This document shows, in pieces, positions 24,138-35,624 of a stretch of DNA of 64,000 nt. Source of the DNA: Sophora flavescens (Eukaryota; Streptophyta; Magnoliopsida; Fabales; Fabaceae). Position 1 is the first letter of the stretch. Each line of letters starts with the position of its first letter. Under the pieces are notes generated by a model. It searched no databases and was not told the DNA's origin. It was given only the letters and a program-made list of their open reading frames with translations. The stretch is taken from contig CM061067.1 of assembly GCA_030762895.1 (NCBI GenBank), forward strand, positions 172,358,518-172,422,517, given 5' to 3'. Both the position numbers and the translations under genes were made by a program.

Positions 24138-24726
24138 TTTATTGTAACACCCTGTTTTTCGTGTGCTTAATTATTAGTAAATGCATGCTTTAATGTATTT
24201 AATTGTGATAAAATCCAGAGGATGATTTTATTTTAAATAAAATCATTTTCTTGTGTTATTTTACTGTATGAAGTCACAAGAAAATTTTCGGTATAAAATT
24301 CAGACGGAAAGCCTATGCTGGTTTTCAAAGCCGCATGAGTTCTTCGAGCTAGAGACCTAATATTGACTCGTGAATGAGACGATTAGTGTTTTTTTTATGT
24401 TTTGTGTGGGTTTGGAGTGTTTTGAGAAATCTTGTTGGGGTCGAATTTCCGAGTATTACCCTGCGAATCGTCGGAAATACGATCGAGAAATTCATCTCGA
24501 TGCATGTTGGAGCAGAGCAAAAATGGAGTAGATTGACTGATGTGAAGGCTATGACATAGGCATGTCCATGGCCATACCTTCCTTACACCAATCAAGTCAA
24601 ATCACCATACTTTCTTACACACACCTTACCTACACCATACCTCCTTTCTTCTCAACCAAGTCAAGCTCTTCTCTCCCCTCCAATCTGCCCCAAAACCGAC
24701 GCCTCCCCCCTCTCTTTTCCTTCTTC

Positions 24727-24734
24727 TATTTAAG
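24727..24734 (+). promoter_or_regulatory. TATA-like box of the solo LTR
   Basis: TATTTAAG sits in a CT-rich region and is followed by GTTTCAAAGTGTAACC and a CACTTTTGC-type start region about 30 bp on. The placement about 585 bp into the LTR suits a U3/R boundary. No transcript evidence is available. Confidence 0.4.
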
Positions 24735-25184
24735 TTTCAAAGTGTAACCATTTCACACTTTTGCTTCCTTTTCACAAAAACACTTTTTTACAACTATTCA
24801 TCTTCTTCTTCACACAACTAAAGGTACCATTTTTACTAAGTTTTTCAAGTTGTGTTCTTCATCAAAGTTGTTCATATTGGTAAGGGTAATGTCCCTATAC
24901 CATTTGTTTTTCAAGTTTTGGCTTTATTTTCATAGTTGATGTTTTGAGTTCATAATATCCTTTTAAACTTCAAAAAATTCTCAAAAATTGTAGAAAACTC
25001 CGATTGAGGTGAAACCAATTTATATATTCTTATTTTTACTTCCTCTACAACATACTAAAATCTTGTGGAAAACAAAAATCTCGAACACCATTTTCTGTAC
25101 TGGACAGAATCTATGTCTTTGTGCCATATGAGTTTTGTTTCATCTTTGCTTGGTTAAGCTTGTGTTTGAGTGTTATTCCAACAT

Positions 25185-25550
25185 GATCATGACCAAGAGC
25201 TCCTATGTACATAAGGATGCTAGGTTTAAGTGATTGGAAAAGTTTAGAAACTTTTATGTATTTTCATGAAAAAGTGAAAACTCTAAGTGTTTTGTTATAT
25301 GTACTTTGAGGTTTTTCCAAAGTGATCATGGATTTGGGCTCCTTGATGTATAAGGATGCTAGATCCAAGAGATTGGAAAGTTTGAAAACCTCTAACCCTC
25401 ATTTTTACTCAAGACCGAACGGTAGTATTTGTGGCCTAGGATATTTGATTTTTTCATTTTTCCAAAATGATCAAGGTTTTAGGCTCCTTACTAGGTATGG
25501 ATGCTAACCTAAAGAGATTGGAAAATTTAGAACATCCTAACCTATTTTAG
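25185..25550 (+). repeat. Imperfect ~140 bp tandem repeat inside the LTR
   Basis: Three units begin with GATCATG or GATCAAGG at about 25185, 25324 and 25469. Each continues with a CTCCT..GTA..GGATGCTA phrase and a GATTGGAAAAGTTTAG phrase. A more diverged fourth unit may follow at about 25590-25690. The frame at 25322-25507 only reads one unit. Confidence 0.6.
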
Positions 25551-27311
25551 AGGATGAAAACCGAAACCCTAAGTTGATGACTTAGTGGGATTCTTGATTC
25601 AAACTTGTTAAACTTTTGGTGTTTAAGAACTCCTAGCACTTAAGGATCATAAATCCATAAGTTGCACGATTTTTTGAAAACCTTAATCCAAAACCATTGT
25701 TGAAAACCGAACCTATGCCTTGTGGCTTGTGGTTCTTTGATTAAAAATATAACCTATGGTTTCATGTGTAACCTTAGATTCGTACGCAGCGACGCTCGTG
25801 ATCCTTAGTTTTCGTAGTCAGAACCCTTATCGTCTTTTGAGGTAAGAGGGGATTTCCGAAAGATATTCAATAACTGTATGCATGTGTGTATTTGATTAAT
25901 TGTTTACTTGACTGTTATTGAGTTACTGGATTATCTGAAATGTTATGCTATTATATGAAGTTGAACTGTATCGTTATATATGTTGAGATGTATAACTGTG
26001 ATGAACTGTGATATTGGCATTGAACTGTGAATATATATATGTGTACATACTGCTGTTGTTGTTTGAAGTTTGCTAAGCTGGACGTGTGTCTGTGCTCAAT
26101 CATTAATAAGGATTAAAAACCTTAATAAGCTTTGAAGATGAAAGGATGGGTGTTCTTTTCCAAAAAGCTTGAATGTTTAAAAGTACTTGTTTTATGTGAC
26201 AATATAGTTTTAGTGATTTCTAGAATGCAAGAGAAAACCCTTTTCGAACTATGTGTTTTAAGTGAAAACTTTCGAAAATATTTTACAATATCCTATTGGG
26301 GATTTTCAAAGTTAAAAGTGTTTCAAAAACGTTTTATAAAGGATTTTCAAAAGAAAAGATTTTCTCCTAAATGATTTAGAAACTTTCCGATAGCCAGCAT
26401 AGGTTATCGAGGCTTTCGGTTTCGAAAACTGTTTTCGTCAAATGAAAGATAAGTACTAAAAGAATAGGAATCTAGACGTGAGACGTCGCCTCTAGTTTTC
26501 CATGCTTAGCACTCGATCTTGGATCAGTGTTACTGGGACCGTAAAGTCCTATTCGTAATGTTATGGACTTCAAGTCCAATTTGCGGAATCGAGGACAGTT
26601 CGTTCTGATTTCCGTTGTTGTGGGCTATTGTCCTTAGCATGATAAGTAAAACATGACTAAAAGTATATTGATTTCCATTACCACAAACCTTGACTGCGGC
26701 CACGGTCTAGGTGTTGGAATTGAGCATTTGGACTGTGTGTCCTATGTTTCTACGTTTTCAAGTGATGGGGAAATAATGTTAAGTCATTAGCTTTGAGCTT
26801 TGACAGTGAAATATTTACACAAAGAAAAACCTTAAAAGGAAAGTTTTTATTCATATGCATTTCCCCTGGCAGACGTGCCTTTGCTTATTGAGGATACCCA
26901 TGGGGTATCTGAGAGTCAGTCACATTGCTAGCTGTTTCGTTAAGGGCATGTGGCGTTGTCTGACCAAGAGGCCTGGTGCATCAGGATGCGGTGGCAACAG
27001 CCCGGTGGGCAGAGCTTGACCAACTCTATCTTCTCCAGTGATAACATGGTGTTGTGATCTCATGAGATTAGGATAGAGCCTGATATTGAAGTGTCATGCA
27101 CATTTTCGAAAACTGATTGTACGGGCTTGAGGACCCCTTGATATAACACTGTTATATTATGATGATTATGCATGCTTTAACTGTTGATCTGATTTCGTGT
27201 TGCATGTATCATGTATATGGTTGTTGTGGGATATATCTTATGACGGTATCTCACTCTTGCATGTCTGTATGTTCTTTTATTTTCCTCGTACCGGGTATGC
27301 GTATGCTTTAG

Positions 27312-27824
27312 ATGGACCCTCTTGTCCCTCTTGTACCTGAGGTCACACGGACAGAGACTTTTGACGAGGCCGACAGGATTGGGAATTGGAGGATGGACGC
27401 GAATGCGACTACGGCGACGTACCGAGGGCCAATCACTACTACTGAAGCTAATATACATGGAGAGCCTGTTAGGAGGATCCACTCGGTGGAATCCAGGAAC
27501 GTGATTCTTCCACCGCCATGGTTGTACCTGAACACGCTACAGGAAGCCGGTCTACTTCACCCTCACGTTGAGCCTGCCGAGCCAGAAGAGGAGGAACCGA
27601 TGGAGGAAGATCCTGAAGAAGATCCCGAAGAGGATCCTGAGGAGGAGCCTCATGAGCTGGTAGACGACTGGTGGGATGAGGAGCTCGAGGCGGGTTATCA
27701 CCCTTTGGATATTGAGGAGGAGGATGTCCCGTTGGATGACGGAGGAGAGGTGATTGACCCGGAGCCGGAGACTTCTTCTTGTGGGAGCGTTTGTGGCCAC
27801 TCCGAGTGTCGTAGGCATTGGTAG
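27312..27824 (+). CDS. Acidic ORF of unknown function in the solo LTR (170 aa)
   Basis: The frame starts MDPLVPLVPEVTRTETFDEA and ends CGSVCGHSECRRHW before a TAG. Residues 1-85 are mixed and globular-looking, with LPPPWLYLNTLQEAGLL at 66-82. Residues 87-152 are extremely acidic with tandem PEED units at about 97-110. The tail has C157, C161, H163, C166 and H169, a possible small metal-binding cluster. CTTTAG directly precedes the ATG, so it could also be a spliced 3' exon. I do not recognise the family. GC content and codon use differ from the AT-rich flanks. In the second copy (45848-46359) the frame is broken by small indels. It may be an LTR-borne accessory ORF or a captured exon. Confidence 0.4.
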   Translation: MDPLVPLVPEVTRTETFDEADRIGNWRMDANATTATYRGPITTTEANIHGEPVRRIHSVESRNVILPPPWLYLNTLQEAGLLHPHVEPAEPEEEEPMEEDPEEDPEEDPEEEPHELVDDWWDEELEAGYHPLDIEEEDVPLDDGGEVIDPEPETSSCGSVCGHSECRRHW

Positions 27825-28224
27825 TGGTTGGAGGCTTTGTTTTGAGTGGTCCGTTAGTCTTGGCTTTTGAGCTTTTCTTTTGAGTTTAGATTCCCAGATT
27901 CCCATTCCCAGTTGGTGTTTTATTTACCTTATCTTCTCAGTTATGTTTTCGTTTCTGTTGGCCATATTGATTAAGGCCGTGGTGTAATGTTAAAACCTAA
28001 GACCTTTCGAGGCAATATTATATGTATGTATCTGTTGTCATTTTCAAGTTGCGAGTCTCTTTACCTTTTACTTCTTTTCTTTAAAGAAAAAAAAAATTTA
28101 AGTACCTTTTTGGTAACCTTGTGTATGTTGAATAATCTTTTTCCGAAAGCGACCAGCATTTAAACGAGCATTTTTCCGCAAAAAGGGTAACCATGTGATG
28201 ACCAAGTTAGGGTATCATATTTAT

Positions 28225-31200
28225 CTGATTCATGGCTTTAGCCATTTCCTTTACTGCGTTGTCAAGTCTTCAAAATGGTTTGCTCAAGCTGAGCTAATGC
28301 ATGCTAGATGAACAATGCTCGAAGTGTCTGGAATTATCATTTCAAAATTACTTGAAAATTGAAAAGTTTGGTTATGTCCAGAACTTCTCATAGTATTGGA
28401 ACATACACAAGTTACAGCATGCAACTTACACAAAAGATCTTAAGAGAGCTTCCTTTAATGGATTCCCAGTCCTTCTGGAAAACACAGCTTACAAATAGGA
28501 CCTGCACAATGTGAATGGTAATGTATCATAGGAATCATGTCGATTACAAAAAAAAGTAGATGCCCAATTATAAACATACCTTAGAATGAATACTTGCCAT
28601 GGTGCCATATATTGCAAAAACAAATAAAGCCATATAATTCCAATAACCAACACAATTATTTATCCACAAATAGTGATGATCCTGCATTAAAAACGAAAGC
28701 TTAAAATAGATCCTTAAATCATGAACTCAAATGCAAAATTGAAGCTCAAAATAACATCCATTGCAGAGAAACAATTGACCTACCATTTTCAGAACACACC
28801 TTCTGCAGACTCGACGGTGATGAGTCCTTGGAGGCTTGTGTGCAAAGCACTCTCTCAAAATATTCTGATGAAATTTTATAACTATCAATATGAAAGCATA
28901 TGAACTTCAAGGGTATATCCTTTTAATGTTTCTAGTAGATAATGTATATCCTTTTCATAATTAAAAAAAACAGAAACAAAACAGAGGGTCAAGAATAAGA
29001 ACTTGTTAAGAAAGATAGTGTACAAAACAGGGAGGGTCAAAAATCCTCTTAAGGCTGCAAAGAAACAAAAAGTTGAAGAAATATGCCTATGTCAAACCTG
29101 TGTCGATGCCAAAGGGAGCTTGTCTTTCTTCCAAATGTCAATTAAGAGTGCTTACAAAGAGAGGAATTTTATTTTAAGAAAAAAAACACACATGTAAAAC
29201 ACTAATCAAAGAACAAATTCTGACCAATTTGATTACACAAACAAAAGGAGCAACAACCACCATTTCTCCAAGTAGCACCAGCCAACAAGAACTTAAATGG
29301 TTAAAGCAAGATTAGTAGCCAAAAACAAAGCAAAACCCATGTTAGAAAACTAAATATATGTAGAAACCAAATGGAAAAGAAAAAAAACTCATCAATAAAA
29401 GCTATACACCGCATAAATGTTGATTATACCTTTCATGTATTAATTCCTCAATTAAGTATCCACAAGGCAGAAAATAATGGAATCACTCAATGAATCAAAG
29501 TCATGAAACTCAGGATCAAAATTTCACATCTTTTGGTTGTTCAAGAGAACAAATCTGCACCTAAATGTTTTAGAATCACACTAAATGTTATGTTCGCAAG
29601 TTAAAAAAAAAACCTGACGATTAAACCCATGGCATTATTCCTCAATTCAACCCAACTCACGAATTAGCGGGAAGGCTTAATAATCAAATTTCAGGACACC
29701 ATTTACACCGAGGCTAAGCAATAAGAGGAAGAAGAACCCAATTGAAAGGCATGAAATAGGGCAATGATTAAAGAATAAGAGGAAAAAATTGATAAAAAGG
29801 AAAATATATAACCATTTTCAATCAAAAGCTCGCTTTCTACATTCAAGACATTAATCAATAAAAGTAAACCGTATTTGTTGATCTTTTGAACCATGGCCCA
29901 TGTACTTTAAACTAATTAATATTAATAATTATAGAACCTTTATTCCACCGAAAAATATTCATCTACATGGAGAAAAATGAAAGCACAAAAAAAATTTAGA
30001 TCTGTGATTTGAGGATTAAAAAGTTACCATTTAGTTTGGAGTGAGCTTGTAGCAATAGCATAAAGGGAACACCAGCAAATCAACCAAATTTGTTCCCACT
30101 ATAATCAAACACCTAAATGAACAAAAGAAAGGAGTAAAGAACCAAAAGCATATTTTTACAAATCATCATTTGTTAAAAGTTGGTTAAGCCCAAAACAAAA
30201 AAGAATGGTGTAGGGAGTCTTTAGAGAAATCCCTTGAAACACATTTAATCCATTCCACCGAGAACAACTTTGAGTGTTTCAAGAACCCTACAGAAAACCA
30301 AATCAAGGTAAGACCCGTTATAACCAATATTCATGACATGGCTTACCTCGAACTCTCCAGAGAAAGAGAAAGATACATAAGTATATTGGGTGAAGTAGGT
30401 AAAAAAGCAAAAAAAGCAAATCCATAAAGCTATATTAATCCTATATTCATCAGAATTCTCTACATATCGAGACCCGCATTTTTCATCTGGTCCACTGCCC
30501 TTTATAGTGCTTCAAAAAAAAAATGCTCACCTTCATTTCAATAGAACAAACACAAAACTCATTAGAATAGAATATAGTATTCCATAAAGACAAACAAAAA
30601 TAATCCGAACCAATATCAACCTTGTCCCAACCTTAAGAGAGCCAGTTCATCATCTCAGAAGTAGCTATTTTGCACCATCAAATGTGAATATCGTCATCTT
30701 GAGAGCCCTTGTGGGCCTAAAAAAATAATAGAAATAGACAAATAATTGATGGTTAAATAACTGTAAAAAAGAATAAAGAAACAAAAGTTGATGAAACTAA
30801 CCAAAGTATTAAAAGACGAACCAAGAATGAAAATCCCTTCAATGAAACCAAAAGAAATAAAAAACAAACCGTGAACACAGATGAAAACTCTCGTAACAAC
30901 AGTCCTAAGGAGAACAAAGCAAATCCAGGAAAATCTCCCACACCTGCAAGTGATCGAACACATGGTAGGCAACAATAAATCTTAATCTTATTTAATGAAA
31001 TATAACTAACCTCTCAGGGAGAATTGGTCACCTGCTACCTTGACGATGTGCAGTGTGGTACAGAGAGAGAGCAGAGAATCGAGATGGAATTAGAAGAAAC
31101 AAAAAAGGATTGAGAATGATGTCCAGGTGTGGTCGACCGAGAGGGAGAAACGAAGAAGGATGTACCTCAGCAGCTTCCGAGTGACTGAATGGGAGCATGA

Positions 31201-34200
31201 TTCATAACATATGGATTGCATGACCGATTGAAAGAGAGAAATTAGAAGAGAGAACAAAATTGAGAATGAAGAGAGAAACGAAATTGTGGTTGACAGAAAA
31301 AAATTACCATGAAAAAGTGAAGACCGACAGCCAACAGCCCACTTTTTTCATTTCAATCAATGCATTGAAATTTGAATTTTGAAATTCAAAAACTCTCCAA
31401 ATGGGCTCCAAATTTCACTCAGCAACAGCCCAACAGTCCCACAATAACTGATCCCTCCATAACTTTCCAAATATGACAAATAAATCAAGGTCACTCTCTA
31501 AGCGAGCAAAAAGTTAACACGTGTAAAAAACTTTCTCAAATGATGACTTCCAATTATATATTTTTATGATGAAGTCTTAATCATGCCCATCGGGGTCTTA
31601 TATAATAGTTTATGTTCAACCTTTGACACCACATTTTCAGTACGTCTATGGGCTAGTTTCTTTATAAATCTGGTTCTTAACTTATAAGGCAGGATACAGG
31701 ATTAGAAATTGACACCACTTCTAAAACTGAATAGTGGTACAGAAATTGGAAGGAAAGCCAACAAGAATTAACCAAAAATAGACCAATGGGGGCTATGCAA
31801 TTGGATAAAGCATGTGAAAGGGTTTTGGTTGTATATACCGGAGTAGTAAGTAGTGTCTGCCAAAGGTTGTTAATGCTACTTTGTCTCATGCTTCGGCTGT
31901 TTTCTCATTGCAGGTCCCAAGAAACCTCACTTTTATCTAGCTCTCGAACGAGCCTGGAGAGGTTTTTATTACACTCCAGCACACTATTTCGTGGCCCCAT
32001 TTTCCTAAGTGGTCCCGGGCTTGTATTCGTCCCAATACAAGGGATGAGCGCGTGACAAGTTCAGTTATTCAGGGTTCGCTTATTCAATCTTAAATATTGA
32101 TATGATCAAATTTTGAATCCGAATATGATTTTTACCTCTGAAAAATTCGATTATATATGAATTAGTTTAAAAACATGTCTAAATAGGGATGAGGTCGGGT
32201 TGACCAAGGTAAAATAAAATTTTTTCAAAACTAAATTTATGTAAGTGGAAAAAGTATTATTTTTTTATAAGTCAAAATATCAATAAAAAGATGTTATCTA
32301 AAAGCCTACCAATTAATCTCAAGGTACACCAATAGATCTGAAACCGGGATGTTACGAAAAGATCAACAAATGGATCCTTTTATCGGATGATTCTTTTGAT
32401 CTTAGTATTCAAAACACATTATTAGAAATGACGGTACTTTCATCAAACAAAATTCTTTCGATATTACAAAATCACAAATATATCGAATGTAAACGAATTT
32501 AGGAAAGTGATAAAAATAAAAATATATTTTTATTATATGGAAAGTGGGATAACTCAGCGTGAACCGGATGGATCAATGACCGGCATCGGTCACTAAATAG
32601 GATGCGAGGTTTGTCCATTTTCTTCTCGTATTAGAATCGGTGCCAACTCAAACACTACAAATTAGGACGGGTCAAGAGTCGGACCGCTACTTTACACACG
32701 GCAGATTCCATAATTTCGGATTCAGGAACAGAGATTATATTTGTTAACCAAAAAGAGAGTGAGAGAGAAATCATATACATTGCTCCCTAAAAGTGGCTAA
32801 GTGGCAGAAATACTTGAAATAATGTAACATTTAAGATTTTCTGGTGATTTTTTTGTTTGTTGAATATGTAACATGTAAGATATTTTTTTTTATTTTTAGT
32901 CAACATGTTAGATAGTTGATTCAGTTGTAAAAATAATTATGAACCAAAAGGTTGTATAAATAATTAGTAGCTTGAATTCAAACTGTTTATTTAGTTGAAT
33001 GATCAAGGTCTTTTTTAATTTTATTTCCACTAACTTTTAGCATTTTCTCTTTTTACTTTTCCTTCATCAAAACAATGCAGAAATGTGATTTTTTTTTCTT
33101 CATTTCTTTCTCCCCTCTCAGCATCCAAATAGATGTTGAAACATCTATTATGTTCGGATAAGGTGTTTGGAGGTGATTCAACATAAGTTTTAATGACAAA
33201 ACTGAAATTTTATAACGTAAAAACATAAAATTTATGCTTTTCCGTTTGTGGTGAAGTTATCGCAATCCAAACTCACCATCTCCGGCTAATTGTTTTCTTT
33301 GTAGTACAAAGATTTTCTATTAAAAGTAGATTTAATTTCGGTTTGATCGTCCTTTATTGGGTTGTGATTTTGATGCCAAGTAAGAGCAATTTATTGAAAA
33401 AATAGGAATCAAATATATATAGAAAAAAACTTTAAGGATTAAAATACTTATTAACAAATAACGGGGATGAAAACGTAATTAAAACTAAAAAAAGTGATGC
33501 ATGCAAATGTTCAAAATAAGAGTTAATGCTCAGAATATAGAAAGGAAAAATCTTATTTCAAATTAAATATAATAGGATATTTAACTTAAAGTACTAAATA
33601 ATGTTTTAAGATATTAGTTAAAATAAAGATAAAAATGTATATTGTAAATAATATATTTAATATGGATTTAATTGATCTCAATTGAAATTGACACACCAAT
33701 AAAAAAGATTATTCTCTTTATCTACTTATCTTAAGTGTATATTTGGGGCGGAAAAAATATATTATCTTTGATAATTGATTATATGTATATCGATTATTGT
33801 AAAACTGGTTATAATCAAAATGTGTTTTTTATTTCTTATGTTTCTTTGAAAGATTTTAGGATAATTTATTTAGTTTGGGTGATCAGAAAAATTGCTTTTG
33901 CTGAACATCTTAGGAAAAGATTCAGCACTCATAAGCATCTTTAAAATAATCCATCTAAAGAGTTCAATTCTTTGAGATTGTTAGAAAACAGATTTTAAAT
34001 AATAAGCTTTTCTACACATTAATCTAAACACCCAAACATAATAATTTTTATGAAATAGCCTTTTTCAAAGAAAACAAGTGAAAATATAACAATCAATCAT
34101 TCTCAGACAACATCTAAAAGTCATTGATTCGATGATTTCTTGTTGGTTTGACCGATATATAAAAGTTTATCTGTCATGAAATTAAACTCATTTAATATTT

Positions 34201-35124
34201 AAAAATTCAAACATTATATTTTTAAATAAAAATGAGTTTGTGTTTGATTTCTTAAATACTATTTTTAGAACACGAGTTAGCAACACTAAAAATTAAATAT
34301 CTCTTGAGTTATATTGGTCAACCTAATTTAAGCACATCCCGTGCTTTTATTTTTATTTTTTTTGTTAGACTTCTAGTGAGTTCATCAATTATCTCGAGAA
34401 GTTTATAATGCCCCAGATGCTTGTAGTATTACTGCTGTTTGAATCTTAATCATAGTTAAAATTTTAAAGCTTTTATTAAGATGTGTTATTTATGGAGTTA
34501 CGAGATGGAGTCATTTTAGAGTTCAATCAGGTAAATCAACTGGGTGTATTAAATGCGCTTTTGATTTGAGTAGCAATAACAATACACATCCATAGATGAG
34601 TGTTCACAATAGCAGCTCTCCCAGCAGCATCTTTTGTCTAGCTCGCTTATTAATTGAAGTCGTGGGTACCGTTAATTCGTGTGGATTACATGAATTTTGT
34701 AGAATAATATAAATTTTAACGATAAAAAAGCTGTGTTGAGGAAATATTATTGTTAAAAGTGTCAGTAACATTTATCCACATGCATTATATAGAAATATCG
34801 GTTAGTTTGTGTGACCCGGTAACCCCTTCAACTCAACCGTTGTCCTTGCGGGCAATAGCTGTCTCTCTATCAAAGGATCTCTTGCTTCCTACAATCCTAT
34901 AGCTATTGTTAACAAATCAATTTTTGCCATGTAATTTTTCAGATGTTGACATTAAAAAAAAATGTACAAATATATAAAATTATAAATTTAGTTGGATTTA
35001 TTAATAAAATATTTTATAACTACCCTGTTTGTTCTAGTTCTCTAAATATAAAATTAAAAATAATTTTAAATGATAATAGATCATCTACTCCTACTAGTGT
35101 TGTGAATGATTTGATGTGACATGA
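28225..35124. other. AT-rich region without a credible gene
   Basis: 28225-31600 continues the sequence interrupted by the LTR. Its ORFs (for example 30694-30975 minus) are hydrophobic low-complexity translations that differ between the two copies. At 31907 a splice-acceptor-like TTTTCTCATTGCAG precedes a 30-codon open stretch (KKPHFYLALERAWRGF and on) of unknown origin. From about 34300 to the gap the sequence diverges from its counterpart at 52900-53745 in a way that looks like poor consensus. Confidence 0.45.
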
Positions 35125-35624
35125 NNNNNNNNNNNNNNNNNNNNNNNNNNNNNNNNNNNNNNNNNNNNNNNNNNNNNNNNNNNNNNNNNNNNNNNNNNNN
35201 NNNNNNNNNNNNNNNNNNNNNNNNNNNNNNNNNNNNNNNNNNNNNNNNNNNNNNNNNNNNNNNNNNNNNNNNNNNNNNNNNNNNNNNNNNNNNNNNNNNN
35301 NNNNNNNNNNNNNNNNNNNNNNNNNNNNNNNNNNNNNNNNNNNNNNNNNNNNNNNNNNNNNNNNNNNNNNNNNNNNNNNNNNNNNNNNNNNNNNNNNNNN
35401 NNNNNNNNNNNNNNNNNNNNNNNNNNNNNNNNNNNNNNNNNNNNNNNNNNNNNNNNNNNNNNNNNNNNNNNNNNNNNNNNNNNNNNNNNNNNNNNNNNNN
35501 NNNNNNNNNNNNNNNNNNNNNNNNNNNNNNNNNNNNNNNNNNNNNNNNNNNNNNNNNNNNNNNNNNNNNNNNNNNNNNNNNNNNNNNNNNNNNNNNNNNN
35601 NNNNNNNNNNNNNNNNNNNNNNNN
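35125..35624. other. Assembly gap, 500 Ns
   Basis: Exactly 500 unknown bases, a placeholder length. Left and right flanks are the end and beginning of the same ~18 kb sequence. Open frames that span the gap are artefacts. Confidence 0.99.

Larger units (their letters stand above)
24143..28219 (+). mobile_element. Solo LTR, 4077 bp, with exact 5 bp TSD
   Basis: The element starts TGTAACACCC and ends GGGTATCATA. A perfect inverted end would be GGGTGTTACA, so three transitions explain the difference. Both sides carry the 5 bp TTTAT (24138-24142 and 28220-28224). A TATA-like TATTTAAG at about 24727-24734 follows a pyrimidine-rich tract, as expected for a U3 promoter. No primer binding site, gag or pol follows, so it is a solo LTR. 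TGTAACACCC ends and great length fit long-LTR Ty3/gypsy lineages such as Tekay/Del; that lineage call is inference. Confidence 0.75.
19473..31620 (-). mobile_element. Candidate non-autonomous Helitron, interrupted by solo LTR
   Basis: The 3' end at 19473 is well supported; the 5' end is not. On the minus strand near 31620-31590 the sequence runs AACATAAACTATTATATAAG followed by ACCCCGATGGGCATG, which resembles plant Helitron 5' ends (TCTATACTATTATATAA-type), but the expected A|TC is not clear. No Rep or helicase domain is seen, so it would be non-autonomous. Without the LTR at 24143-28219 it would be about 8 kb. The interior is AT-rich with short ORFs only. Confidence 0.3.

Noticed and set aside
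30694..30975. Minus-strand hydrophobic ORF that could be a small membrane protein
   Set aside because: The second copy (49260-49511) differs in frame and sequence, and the composition is that of translated AT-rich DNA.
31907..32000. Exon-like stretch after TTTTCTCATTGCAG with residues KKPHFYLALERAWRGF
   Set aside because: In the first copy this frame is not continuous with the upstream ORF, the acceptor is altered in the second copy, and no family is recognised. Kept only as a remark.
34810..34910. GC-richer patch (TGTGACCCGGTAACCCC and on) that might be organellar or a gene piece
   Set aside because: The translations and words did not match any organellar gene or protein I can recognise, and the patch is only about 100 bp.
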